Shown piece by piece: positions 1 to 6,110 of a stretch of DNA of 7,693 bases. The notes beneath the pieces were generated by a model, which did not search any database, was not told the DNA's origin, and saw nothing but the letters and a program-made list of their open reading frames with translations. The stretch spans positions 1-7,693 of the forward strand of contig JAOZRP010000098.1 of assembly GCA_029940125.1 (NCBI GenBank), read 5' to 3'. The position numbers were made by a program, and so were the translations under genes. This DNA comes from a bacterium (lineage in GTDB: Bacteria; Desulfobacterota; Anaeroferrophillalia; Anaeroferrophillales; Anaeroferrophillaceae). Each line of letters begins with the position of its first letter. The stretch's first letter is position 1.

Positions 1-17
1 TACCCCTCAAGGGGGTA
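1..17. repeat. Short inverted repeat at the window edge
   Basis: TACCCC (1-6) and GGGGTA (12-17) are perfect 6-base arms around a 5-base loop. It lies 34 bases past the stop of the ABC ATPase gene that is read towards it. If a T-run follows on the minus strand beyond the window, this would be a terminator. If a permease gene continues there, it is only local structure. The edge prevents a decision. Confidence 0.35.
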
Positions 18-51
18 CTGAAAAGAGTGACAGCATTTCAGGCGTAAGGTA

Positions 52-834
52 CTAAGAAGAATGGGGCTGAAACAACCGGTGGGGAACCCCATGGGCGATG
101 AGGTCCACGGGACAGTTGTAGGTTTTCTCCAGCATTTCAGCGGTAATCAGGCCCTCATTGTGAGCAATCAGGGTCCGGTTGACGCAGGCCACCGAACGTA
201 CATACTGGGAAATCACCCCGATATCATGGGTAACAATAACAATGGTCATGCGTTGATTCAACGACTGCAGCAGATCATAGATGTTTTCCTGGGCCAGACT
301 GTCAATGCCCACGGTTGGTTCATCCAAAAAAATAACTTCAGGGTCTCGACATAGGGACCGGGCCAGGAAAACCCGCTGCCGCTGTCCCCCCGACAGGGCT
401 CCGATGGGGCGATGACGCAGATCCCACATATCAACCCGCCGCAGTTCGTCGGCTGCCCGCTGGCGGTCTTCCCGGGTGTAGTGGTATCCCCAGCGTGAAG
501 TCCGCAGCCTGCCCTGCAGCGCTACCTCCCAGACGGTAATGGGAAATTCCCGATCTTCAGGGGCGTGCTGGGGTACGTATGCCACCCGTTCCCTGGCCTT
601 GACGGGATCCATGCCCAAGACGCTGATACTGCCTTTTTGCGGTTTCAGCAAGCCGAGGATCAATTTGACTAAAGTGGTTTTGCCGCCGCCGTTGGGGCCG
701 ATAATTCCCAGGAAATCACCCCGCCGGATCGTCAGATTGATATTTTCAAGCACCGGCAGGCGATTGTAGGAGAAAGAGACGTCAGCCACTGCAACAACCG
801 GAGTCTGATGAGAATCTTCTTTTTCTTTAACCAC
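52..834 (-). CDS. Metal ABC transporter, ATP-binding protein (ZnuC/MntB-like)
   Basis: Cytoplasmic ATPase that powers import of a divalent metal ion (zinc or manganese family) with the binding protein encoded just upstream. The 260-residue reading shows every ABC landmark in order: Walker A GPNGGGKT (about 46-53), Q-loop YVPQ (Q89), signature LSGGQ (147-151), Walker B VIFLDEP (D171, E172) and switch histidine THD (H203). Length is normal for the family. I start it at GTG 834 because AAGGA lies 7 bases upstream. The frame is also open to a TTG at 861 that overlaps the preceding stop as TTGA and has GGAAG 7 bases upstream, which would add nine residues (MIFCCKEKT). The start is therefore not settled. 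It is the third gene of the operon. The partner permease is not visible in the 51 bases that follow. Family is certain; the metal is not. Confidence 0.93.
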   Translation of the reverse strand: MVKEKEDSHQTPVVAVADVSFSYNRLPVLENINLTIRRGDFLGIIGPNGGGKTTLVKLILGLLKPQKGSISVLGMDPVKARERVAYVPQHAPEDREFPITVWEVALQGRLRTSRWGYHYTREDRQRAADELRRVDMWDLRHRPIGALSGGQRQRVFLARSLCRDPEVIFLDEPTVGIDSLAQENIYDLLQSLNQRMTIVIVTHDIGVISQYVRSVACVNRTLIAHNEGLITAEMLEKTYNCPVDLIAHGVPHRLFQPHSS

Positions 835-857
835 TGTTTTTTCCTTGCAACAAAAGA

Positions 858-1742
858 TCAACGATACACTTCCGTCAGATTCCGGGCCAGGTTTTTCAGA
901 CTGTCAAGCCAGTCAGTTGCCAGGGGATCAATCTTAACTACCTTTCCATTCAAAGCCCGGGCCAGCACCCGGTCGCTGTTGCCCTGGTACTGGGGGTGGA
1001 CAAAAATAATCTTGATTCCCAGTTGTCGCGACCGGTCAATCAGTTTCACCAGGGAGCGGGGTCCCGGTTCACTGCCGTGCTGTTCAACCGCCAGCTGCCT
1101 GAGTCCGTAATCCCGGGCAAAATATCCCCAGGAAGGATGAAAAACCAGGAAATAGGGATGGTTTTGCATCGGCCGAGTTGCCTGGTACAATGCTTCATCC
1201 AGTTGTTCAAGCTTGTTTTCCCAGGCAATCAGACGCTGCTGGTACAACCGCTGATGCTCAGGGTCCAGGGAGATCAGAGAAGCGGCCATAGTACGCGAAA
1301 TGCGCATTACCAGGCGTGGTGAAAGCCAGATATGGGGGTCAAGGTAGCGGTTTACGCCCTGTTTTTGACCGCCATCTTTTGTTTTTCCATCCACCGGCAT
1401 TTTTTCAATGCCCTGGGAAGTGTCAACCAGAACCAGATGCTTGTTCAACTGCCGAAAGCGTTCCAGCCAGGCTTTTTCAAACTCGACTCCGATGGTGAAG
1501 TACACCTTGGCGGCATGCAGAGCCATCATCTGCGACGGCCGGGGTTCATAGGTATGGGGGCTGGCACCCGGTGGAACCATGACGACAACTTCCACCAGGT
1601 CGCCGGCCAATTGTTCCAGAAAAAATTTCTGGGGCATGATGCTGACGATGGCCTTGATGCCGGCCGCGGCCGGAGGAGAAAAACCATAAACCATCACCAG
1701 CAATAGAAGCAGACAGCGAAAAAATTTGGTACAGCTACCCAT
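858..1742 (-). CDS. Metal ABC transporter substrate-binding protein (TroA/ZnuA-like)
   Basis: Periplasmic receptor that captures a divalent metal ion for the ABC importer (cluster A-I, ZnuA/TroA fold). The 294-residue protein begins with a Sec signal peptide: basic start, a run of leucines at 11-15, and a probable cut after AAA near residue 27. There is no lipobox cysteine, so it should be soluble in the periplasm. Likely ligands are H63 in SPHTYEP, H137 in DPHIWLSP, H202 in FHPSWGYFA and D272 in IDPLATDW, a His-His-His-Asp set as in TroA/ZnuA rather than the His-His-Glu-Asp set of PsaA-type manganese binders. The loop at 113-133 is short, rich in Lys, Gly and Gln and has no histidines, unlike classic ZnuA. 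ATG 1742 is chosen because GGGAG lies 9 bases upstream; a TTG at 1751 abuts that same GGGAG and is too close. The gene overlaps the methyltransferase stop by 8 bases. Zinc is favoured but not proven. Confidence 0.93.
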   Translation of the reverse strand: MGSCTKFFRCLLLLLVMVYGFSPPAAAGIKAIVSIMPQKFFLEQLAGDLVEVVVMVPPGASPHTYEPRPSQMMALHAAKVYFTIGVEFEKAWLERFRQLNKHLVLVDTSQGIEKMPVDGKTKDGGQKQGVNRYLDPHIWLSPRLVMRISRTMAASLISLDPEHQRLYQQRLIAWENKLEQLDEALYQATRPMQNHPYFLVFHPSWGYFARDYGLRQLAVEQHGSEPGPRSLVKLIDRSRQLGIKIIFVHPQYQGNSDRVLARALNGKVVKIDPLATDWLDSLKNLARNLTEVYR

Positions 1743-2601
1743 TGTTTTCAACTCCCGCCTGCCGGTCCAGAATGATGCAGCCCTTGCGGACCCTGGTTTC
1801 GTAGGAAATCACTCCCTTTTCATCGCTTTGTTCAAGCAGGTAGGCATGAACCATCTCTTTTTCCGCCACCGTCAGTGAACGATAAAATTCCAGGTGCCAA
1901 AGGACGTGTTGGAAAGTGTTCTCCAGGGTGTCCTGGCGTTTCCACAGGGCGTGCTGGAAAGATATTTCCGGTGAAAATCCCATGGCATAAAGATAGTTAA
2001 AGATAGCGACAATGTCCAGGGGGTCCCAGACATAAGGCTCATGAAAAATCATTTCATAGCAGTGGTTGTACAAGGGGTTGTTCCGAACGCCGGCCCAGTA
2101 CACCAGGGCCAGGTACCGGGAAGAAAGCTCCAGCAGGCGGTCTACCGTTGTTAATTCATTCAAAATGGGACTCATGGAAACGAAAACCAGGTCAAACTTT
2201 TCCCTGGCTTGATACTGATGAAAGTCACTGCACACCACTTCGATGTTTTCAACCCGCCGTTCGCGTTTCCTGGCTTCCAGCTGGGCAATCATCTTCGGCG
2301 ACACGTCAAGGGCGGTTACCTGCCGGCACTGACTGGCAAAGTGAAAACAGTGAGTTCCTGGTCCGCAGGCAACATCAATCACCCGGTATTCCGGCTGGAG
2401 GATATCTCTCGAGTCCAGTTGATCCAAAACCCATTGCTGATCGGCCTTGAAATCCTCATCCTGCTCATATTTTTGATAATGTCCGGCCAGGCCGTCCCAT
2501 TTTTTCGCCGTGGTTATTTTCCGGTTGCTGAAGCGTCTTTTTCGGGTGGCGGCGTAGGTTTGCCAGAAATCAGGTTTGAAGGGATCATGGTTACAAGGCA
2601 T
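1735..2601 (-). CDS. Class I SAM-dependent methyltransferase, substrate unknown
   Basis: Predicted cytoplasmic methyltransferase of 288 residues. Motif I is clear: VIDVACGPGTH (about 74-84) forms the glycine loop that binds S-adenosylmethionine. ALDVSP follows with D99 as the expected acidic contact to the ribose, then CSDFHQY (D126) and DLVFVSMSP (137-145), the usual core strands of the Rossmann-like fold. The region before residue 70 is basic (ATRKRRFSNRK, about 18-28), and the last 120 residues, rich in Trp, His, Phe and Tyr, probably form the substrate-specific cap. I do not recognise the substrate. ATG 2601 is preferred because AGGA lies 7 bases upstream; the in-frame ATG at 2616 has no ribosome site and would be only about 11 bases from the predicted transcript start. 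It is the first gene of the operon and overlaps the metal-binding protein gene by 8 bases, which implies coupled translation and a link to metal handling (inference). Confidence 0.88.
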   Translation of the reverse strand: MPCNHDPFKPDFWQTYAATRKRRFSNRKITTAKKWDGLAGHYQKYEQDEDFKADQQWVLDQLDSRDILQPEYRVIDVACGPGTHCFHFASQCRQVTALDVSPKMIAQLEARKRERRVENIEVVCSDFHQYQAREKFDLVFVSMSPILNELTTVDRLLELSSRYLALVYWAGVRNNPLYNHCYEMIFHEPYVWDPLDIVAIFNYLYAMGFSPEISFQHALWKRQDTLENTFQHVLWHLEFYRSLTVAEKEMVHAYLLEQSDEKGVISYETRVRKGCIILDRQAGVENNG

Positions 2602-2633
2602 GGCAGCTTCCTGCATCTGGAAATATGATCAAA

Positions 2634-2662
2634 AAGATAAGCACGGAAAGTAATCTTTCCAA
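2634..2662 (-). promoter_or_regulatory. Candidate sigma-70 promoter for the methyltransferase/metal ABC operon
   Basis: On the minus strand, TTGGAA (2657-2662) and TATCTT (2634-2639) are separated by exactly 17 bases. Each matches four of six consensus bases. Transcription would start near 2627, giving a leader of about 26 bases to ATG 2601 that includes the AGGA site. Spacing and placement are good, but the hexamers are ordinary, so this is a prediction. Confidence 0.5.
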
Positions 2663-2666
2663 GCTT
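2639..2666. promoter_or_regulatory. 28-bp imperfect inverted repeat, candidate operator
   Basis: The inner arms GGAAAG (2645-2650) and CTTTCC (2655-2660) are perfect around TAAT. The outer arms AAGC (2639-2642) and GCTT (2663-2666) also match, separated from the inner arms by two unmatched bases on each side, so 10 of 12 positions per arm are symmetric. The element overlaps the predicted -35 hexamer and fills the spacer, where a bound repressor would block RNA polymerase. It does not match the Fur or Zur consensus that I know. The regulator is unidentified. Confidence 0.5.
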
Positions 2667-2733
2667 CTGGTTTTACATACCACAAAAAGCTTGTACTTTC
2701 CAGCTCATGACCAAATTCAGCTCAAAAAAAATA

Positions 2734-2760
2734 TTGCTAAATCATTGCTTTTGGTATACA
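2734..2760 (+). promoter_or_regulatory. Weak candidate promoter for dctQM
   Basis: TTGCTA (2734-2739) and TATACA (2755-2760) face dctQ, but with a 15-base spacer, shorter than the preferred 16-18. The surrounding 2617-2842 gap is AT-rich and must hold a start site for the plus-strand genes unless they are read from elsewhere. This is the best pair I found by eye, and it is weak. Confidence 0.25.
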
Positions 2761-2842
2761 GATTCCACACTTCTTTACATCCGGTATTAAGGTATTTTTT
2801 GGTTCATGACTGAAAAAAACAATTTTGCGGGAGAACCTCTTT

Positions 2843-3364
2843 ATGAATTTTCTCAGAAAAATTTCACAGCTCATTGATTCCTTTACCGATAAGATCGGTT
2901 TGGTCATTGCCTGGCTGACCACCGCCCTGGTGCTGAATGTTTTTTACGACGTCATTATGCGCTACGCATTCCATCATGGAAACATTGCCGTTCAAGAAAT
3001 GGAATGGCACATTTTTTCGGTCATTTTTCTCATTGGGGCTGCTTACACTTTGAAAGAAGATGGACACGTCCGGGTAGACATCCTTTATACCAAGTTTTCA
3101 GCTAAACAGAAGGCCTGGATTGATTTTATCTGCACGTTTATTTTTCTGATTCCTTTCTGCGTTATCGTTGTTTATGCCTCGCTGAATTTTGTTGAATCAT
3201 CATGGGCGGTCAGGGAAATCTCCCCGGACCCCGGGGGACTTCCCGGCCGCTATGTTCTTAAAGCCATGATCCCGGCCGGATTTATCCTCTTGATTATCCA
3301 GGGGATTTCCCAGGCGATTAAAAACCTCCTGGTCATTACCGGACACGAACAGGAGGTGAACTAA
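2843..3364 (+). CDS. dctQ: TRAP transporter small membrane subunit (DctQ)
   Basis: Small integral membrane subunit of a tripartite ATP-independent periplasmic transporter, which imports carboxylates using the sodium or proton gradient. The 173-residue protein shows four hydrophobic segments at about 19-38, 55-70, 93-113 and 139-158, the normal DctQ topology. The conserved GHVRVDILY stretch (74-82) and SPDPGGLPGRYVLK (127-140) resemble small subunits of the TakPQM and chloroaromatic-acid type TRAP systems. ATG 2843 is chosen because GGGAG (2829-2833) lies 9 bases upstream. An in-frame TTG at 2825 falls before that site and is rejected as a start. The stop overlaps the dctM start by one base (TAATG), so the two membrane subunits are translationally coupled. 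The binding protein is not in this operon but on the opposite strand. Confidence 0.92.
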   Translation: MNFLRKISQLIDSFTDKIGLVIAWLTTALVLNVFYDVIMRYAFHHGNIAVQEMEWHIFSVIFLIGAAYTLKEDGHVRVDILYTKFSAKQKAWIDFICTFIFLIPFCVIVVYASLNFVESSWAVREISPDPGGLPGRYVLKAMIPAGFILLIIQGISQAIKNLLVITGHEQEVN

Positions 3365-4695
3365 TGGAATTCATTCACCAGAACCTGGCCATGATCATGT
3401 TTGCCTCGGTGTTCATCCTTTTACTGCTCGGCTACCCGGTTGCTTTCAGCCTCGGCGGCGTGTCCCTGATTTTCGGCCTGATCGGCTTTGGCCCCCAGTT
3501 CTTTCAGCTGCTTCCTCTGCGGATTTGGGGACGGATGACCAACTTTACCCTGCTGGCGGTGCCGCTCTTTGTCTACATGGGGGTGATGCTGGAACGTTCA
3601 GGACTGGCGGAAGAACTCCTGGAGACCATGGGTTTGGCATTTGCCAGGCTCCGGGGTGGACTGGCAATTTCCGTTGTCATTGTCGGCGCCCTTCTGGGCG
3701 CTTCCACCGGCATTGTCGGGGCCACCGTGGTTACCATGGGGCTGTTGTCGCTACCAACCATGCTCAAGCAGAACTACAAAAAATCCCTGGCTACCGGCAC
3801 CGTCGCCGCTTCCGGAACCCTGGGGCAGATCATCCCCCCCAGCATTGTCCTGGTTCTCCTGGGAACGATCATGAACGTTCCCATCGGCGATCTTTTCGTC
3901 GGGGCCCTGATCCCCGGCCTCATTTTGGTAGTATTGTATATCATTTATATATCCATTATTGCCACCGTTAAGCCGGAATGGGCACCGCCGATTCCCCAGG
4001 AATACCTGGACAGTATTTCCAAAGCTGAGATGCGTAAAAGGGTGATGAAGGCCCTGCTCCCTCCCTTGTTCCTGATCGTGGCCGTGCTGGGATCAATCTT
4101 TGCGGGGATTGCCTCCCCCACCGAGGCGGCGGCCGTGGGGGCTGTAGGAGCCACGCTCCTGACTGCCATGCAGGGAAAACTCAACCTGAAAACCCTGATG
4201 GAGGTCATGAAAGGTACCACCAACCTCACCTGCATGGTCTTCATCATTCTCGTTGGGGCCACCACCCTGGGCCTGGTGTTCCGGGGCTTAAACGGCGACG
4301 CCCAGGTACGGGATTTGATCCTCGGCCTGCCCTTCGGCAAATGGGGCATCCTCAGCGTTGTTATGGGGATTATCTTTCTTGCCGGCTGTTTCCTTGATTT
4401 TATTGAAATCACCTTTATTATTGTACCGGTTCTGGCTCCCATCATGCTGCACCTGGGCGTTGACCCCCTGTGGTTGGCAGTACTGATTGCCGTCAACCTG
4501 CAGACATCCTTTTTGACTCCCCCTTTTGGATTTTCCCTTTTTTACCTGAAGGGAGTGTCTCCCCCGGAAATTGAAACTATTGATATCTATAGAGGCATTA
4601 TTCCTTTTGTCATCATCCAGATTATTGGCCTGTTGATTATCTGTCTCATTCCGGAATCAATTACCTGGCTGCCGAAGGTCCTGCTGGGAGGATAG
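3364..4695 (+). CDS. dctM: TRAP transporter large permease subunit (DctM)
   Basis: Main transport subunit of the TRAP system, 443 residues and full length for the DctM family. It is hydrophobic throughout with roughly a dozen membrane segments. Family landmarks are LLAVPLFVYMG (63-73), the loop GALLGASTGIVGAT (108-121), AASGTLGQIIPPS (148-160), which contributes to ion binding in this fold, and the second-half repeat SPTEAAAVGAVGA (251-263) and NLQTSFLTPPFGF (378-390). The PPS and TPPFGF motifs lie in the two inverted structural repeats, each carrying a re-entrant hairpin. AGGAGG (3351-3356) is 7 bases before ATG 3364, a strong ribosome site inside the end of dctQ. The gene ends 52 bases before a hairpin terminator. 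Together with DctQ it would receive substrate from the DctP protein encoded on the facing strand. Confidence 0.96.
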   Translation: MEFIHQNLAMIMFASVFILLLLGYPVAFSLGGVSLIFGLIGFGPQFFQLLPLRIWGRMTNFTLLAVPLFVYMGVMLERSGLAEELLETMGLAFARLRGGLAISVVIVGALLGASTGIVGATVVTMGLLSLPTMLKQNYKKSLATGTVAASGTLGQIIPPSIVLVLLGTIMNVPIGDLFVGALIPGLILVVLYIIYISIIATVKPEWAPPIPQEYLDSISKAEMRKRVMKALLPPLFLIVAVLGSIFAGIASPTEAAAVGAVGATLLTAMQGKLNLKTLMEVMKGTTNLTCMVFIILVGATTLGLVFRGLNGDAQVRDLILGLPFGKWGILSVVMGIIFLAGCFLDFIEITFIIVPVLAPIMLHLGVDPLWLAVLIAVNLQTSFLTPPFGFSLFYLKGVSPPEIETIDIYRGIIPFVIIQIIGLLIICLIPESITWLPKVLLGG

Positions 4696-4747
4696 GTCAG
4701 GAAGCATAAAAAAACCGACAGATTTCCAGTGGGTACATTTACCGACT

Positions 4748-4783
4748 AAAAAGCCGCTCCCTTAACCGGGAGCGGCTTTTTTT
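4748..4783. terminator. Bidirectional intrinsic terminator between dctM and dctP
   Basis: GCCGCTCCC (4753-4761) and GGGAGCGGC (4768-4776) form a perfect 9-base-pair stem with a 6-base loop. Five A's precede it and seven T's follow it, so each strand sees a GC-rich hairpin followed by a T-run. It lies 52 bases past the dctM stop and 28 bases past the dctP stop, which face each other. It should stop transcription from both sides. Confidence 0.93.
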
Positions 4784-4811
4784 AACACATTATGAGAAAA
4801 AACCCTGAAAG

Positions 4812-5906
4812 CTAGAGATGCTTCAGCTTGGCATACCGCTCTTCGGAAATCACATCCCAGGCATCATGATTCTTCTTGAAGTCCATGTAATGGTCATACA
4901 CTTTCTTGGTGAAGGGGTCTTTAGCCGCCATGCCATCCAGAACTTCCTTGGTCATTACTTTCAGTTTGGCCAGAACAGGATCTGGGAAGGTGCGCAGTTT
5001 GACGTGGTGTTCATTCACCAGCTTCTGCAGGTAGATTTCATTCAGGGCTTCAAAGGTAGAGAGGCACCATATATTGGATTTGGCGCAGGCTGCTTCAATA
5101 ATCGCCTGCAGGTGTTTGGGCAGGGCCTCGAATTTTTGCTTATTGACCATACATTCAAGGGTGGTTCCCGGTTCATGCCAGCCGGGTGAATAGTAATACT
5201 TGGCCGCCTTGTAGAAGCCCATCTTATAGTCATGGTAGGGGCCAACCCATTCGGTGGCGTCGATGACCCCGCGGTCGAGGTTGGTGTAGATTTCGCCGCC
5301 GGCTACCAGGATGGCATTGCCGCCGGCCTTGGCCAGCACCTTGCCGCCCAGTCCGGGAATCCTCATTTTCAGGCCCTTGAGATCATCGATGCTGTTGATT
5401 TCCTTGTTAAACCAGCCGCCCATCTGCACCCCGGTGTTGCCGGCCGGCCAGGCTTTAAGGTTGAAGCGGGCATAAAGTTCATCCCACAATTCCTGGCCGC
5501 CTCCAGATATAATCCAGGCGTTCATTCCCTGGGCGTTGAGACCGAAGGGCACCGCGGCAAAAAACTGGGTGGCTTCATGCTTGCCGGCCCAGTAATAAGC
5601 GGCTCCATGGCCCATCTCCACCGTGCCGGAACTGACGGCATCGAAAACTTGCAGGGGCGGCACCAGTTCGCCGCCGCCGTAGACGGTAATTTTTAATTGT
5701 CCGGCGCTCATTTCCTCAACCCACTTGGCGATATAATCCGCCGATTCCCCCAATACCGGGAAGTGCGGCGGCCAGGTGGTAACCATCTTCCAGTTATAGG
5801 TCTTATGCTTGCCGGCCGCCCTCGCTCTTCTGGGTTTGACAGCCAACCCGGCGCCGACGGCTAACGCACCGGTACCAACCTTCTTGATGAAATTACGCCG
5901 TTTCAT
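4812..5906 (-). CDS. dctP: TRAP transporter periplasmic binding protein (DctP, TakP-like)
   Basis: Periplasmic receptor of a TRAP transporter, 364 residues. The N-terminus carries a twin-arginine signal (KRRNFIKK, then a hydrophobic stretch at about 12-23 and a cut near ARA-A at 28-31), so it is probably exported folded, as known for TakP. Motifs of the TakP/LakP branch are visible: GNTGVQMGGWFNKEI (156-170, with Q161), MRIPGLGG (181-188, R182 being the usual carboxylate-binding arginine of the family), and DATEWVGPYHD (216-226), where E219 and W220 match the residues that hold a cation and substrate in TakP. Substrates of that branch are small 2-oxo or 2-hydroxy acids such as pyruvate or lactate. 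The exact ligand here is inferred, not shown. ATG 5906 follows AAGGAGGT by 5 bases, a near-perfect ribosome site. The gene runs convergent to dctQM, which is unusual, and has its own promoter region. Confidence 0.95.
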   Translation of the reverse strand: MKRRNFIKKVGTGALAVGAGLAVKPRRARAAGKHKTYNWKMVTTWPPHFPVLGESADYIAKWVEEMSAGQLKITVYGGGELVPPLQVFDAVSSGTVEMGHGAAYYWAGKHEATQFFAAVPFGLNAQGMNAWIISGGGQELWDELYARFNLKAWPAGNTGVQMGGWFNKEINSIDDLKGLKMRIPGLGGKVLAKAGGNAILVAGGEIYTNLDRGVIDATEWVGPYHDYKMGFYKAAKYYYSPGWHEPGTTLECMVNKQKFEALPKHLQAIIEAACAKSNIWCLSTFEALNEIYLQKLVNEHHVKLRTFPDPVLAKLKVMTKEVLDGMAAKDPFTKKVYDHYMDFKKNHDAWDVISEERYAKLKHL

Positions 5907-5951
5907 ACATTACCTCCTTCAGATTGTCAGCTTTGCTCTGAACAAAACAAG

Positions 5952-5979
5952 ATTATAATGAATTGCCTGTGTATAACAA
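5952..5979 (-). promoter_or_regulatory. Candidate sigma-70 promoter of dctP (proximal)
   Basis: On the minus strand, TTGTTA (5974-5979) and a perfect TATAAT (5952-5957) are separated by 16 bases. Transcription would begin near 5945 and leave a leader of about 39 bases with the AAGGAGGT site close to its end. The exact -10 hexamer makes this the best promoter candidate in the window. Confidence 0.6.
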
Positions 5980-5985
5980 ACACAG
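5967..5985. promoter_or_regulatory. Inverted repeat on the dctP promoter, candidate operator
   Basis: CTGTGT (5967-5972) and ACACAG (5980-5985) are perfect 6-base arms around 7 bases. The element covers the -35 of the proximal promoter and the -10 of the alternative one, so a protein bound here would block both. The size and dyad symmetry suit a dimeric repressor. No regulator gene is present in the window to pair it with. Confidence 0.5.
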
Positions 5986-6002
5986 ATTCTCATACCTGTC
6001 AA
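5973..6002 (-). promoter_or_regulatory. Alternative upstream promoter of dctP
   Basis: On the minus strand a perfect TTGACA (5997-6002) stands 18 bases before TGTTAT (5973-5978), which matches four of six -10 bases. It overlaps the proximal promoter: its -10 is nearly the other's -35. Either or both could be active. Confidence 0.35.
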
Positions 6003-6058
6003 GAAAAAACAAATTAGCAGACATGAAACCAAAACCATGTTTATGGATCGGTCAATGT

Positions 6059-6072
6059 CTGTGTTTGCACAG
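6059..6072. repeat. Second CTGTG/CACAG inverted repeat upstream of dctP
   Basis: CTGTG (6059-6063) and CACAG (6068-6072) repeat the arms of the element at 5967-5985, about 90 bases away, but with a 4-base instead of a 9-base gap between the five-base arms. It could be a second binding site or a weak hairpin after the amidohydrolase gene. It lacks a following T-run, so it is not a typical terminator. The remainder of 5986-6110 shows no gene or other clear site. Confidence 0.35.
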
Positions 6073-6110
6073 GTAATGATACCGGGGGGCGGAAACCAGC
6101 CCGTCGATGA

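Noticed and set aside
2209..2628. Plus-strand open frame of 139 codons opposite the methyltransferase
   Set aside because: No family resemblance, and it overlaps the well-supported methyltransferase motifs on the other strand; it is a shadow frame.
2668..2682. TGGT-N7-ACCA inverted repeat between the divergent operons, loosely like a GntR/FadR operator
   Set aside because: The arms are only four bases and the gap differs from the FadR-type TGGT-N3-ACCA layout; such short dyads are common by chance in AT-rich gaps.
2625..2813. Small 62-codon plus-strand frame in the divergent intergenic gap
   Set aside because: The ATG has no ribosome site, the composition is AT-driven and low complexity, and it covers the predicted promoter region of the minus-strand operon.
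3945..4496. Minus-strand open frame of 183 codons inside dctM
   Set aside because: DctM motifs are continuous on the plus strand, and the antisense product is Arg/Thr/Pro-rich as expected from the complement of a membrane protein gene.
6080..6102. GGGC/GCCC symmetry just downstream of the amidohydrolase gene as a terminator
   Set aside because: The stem is short and interrupted, and neither strand shows a following T-run.
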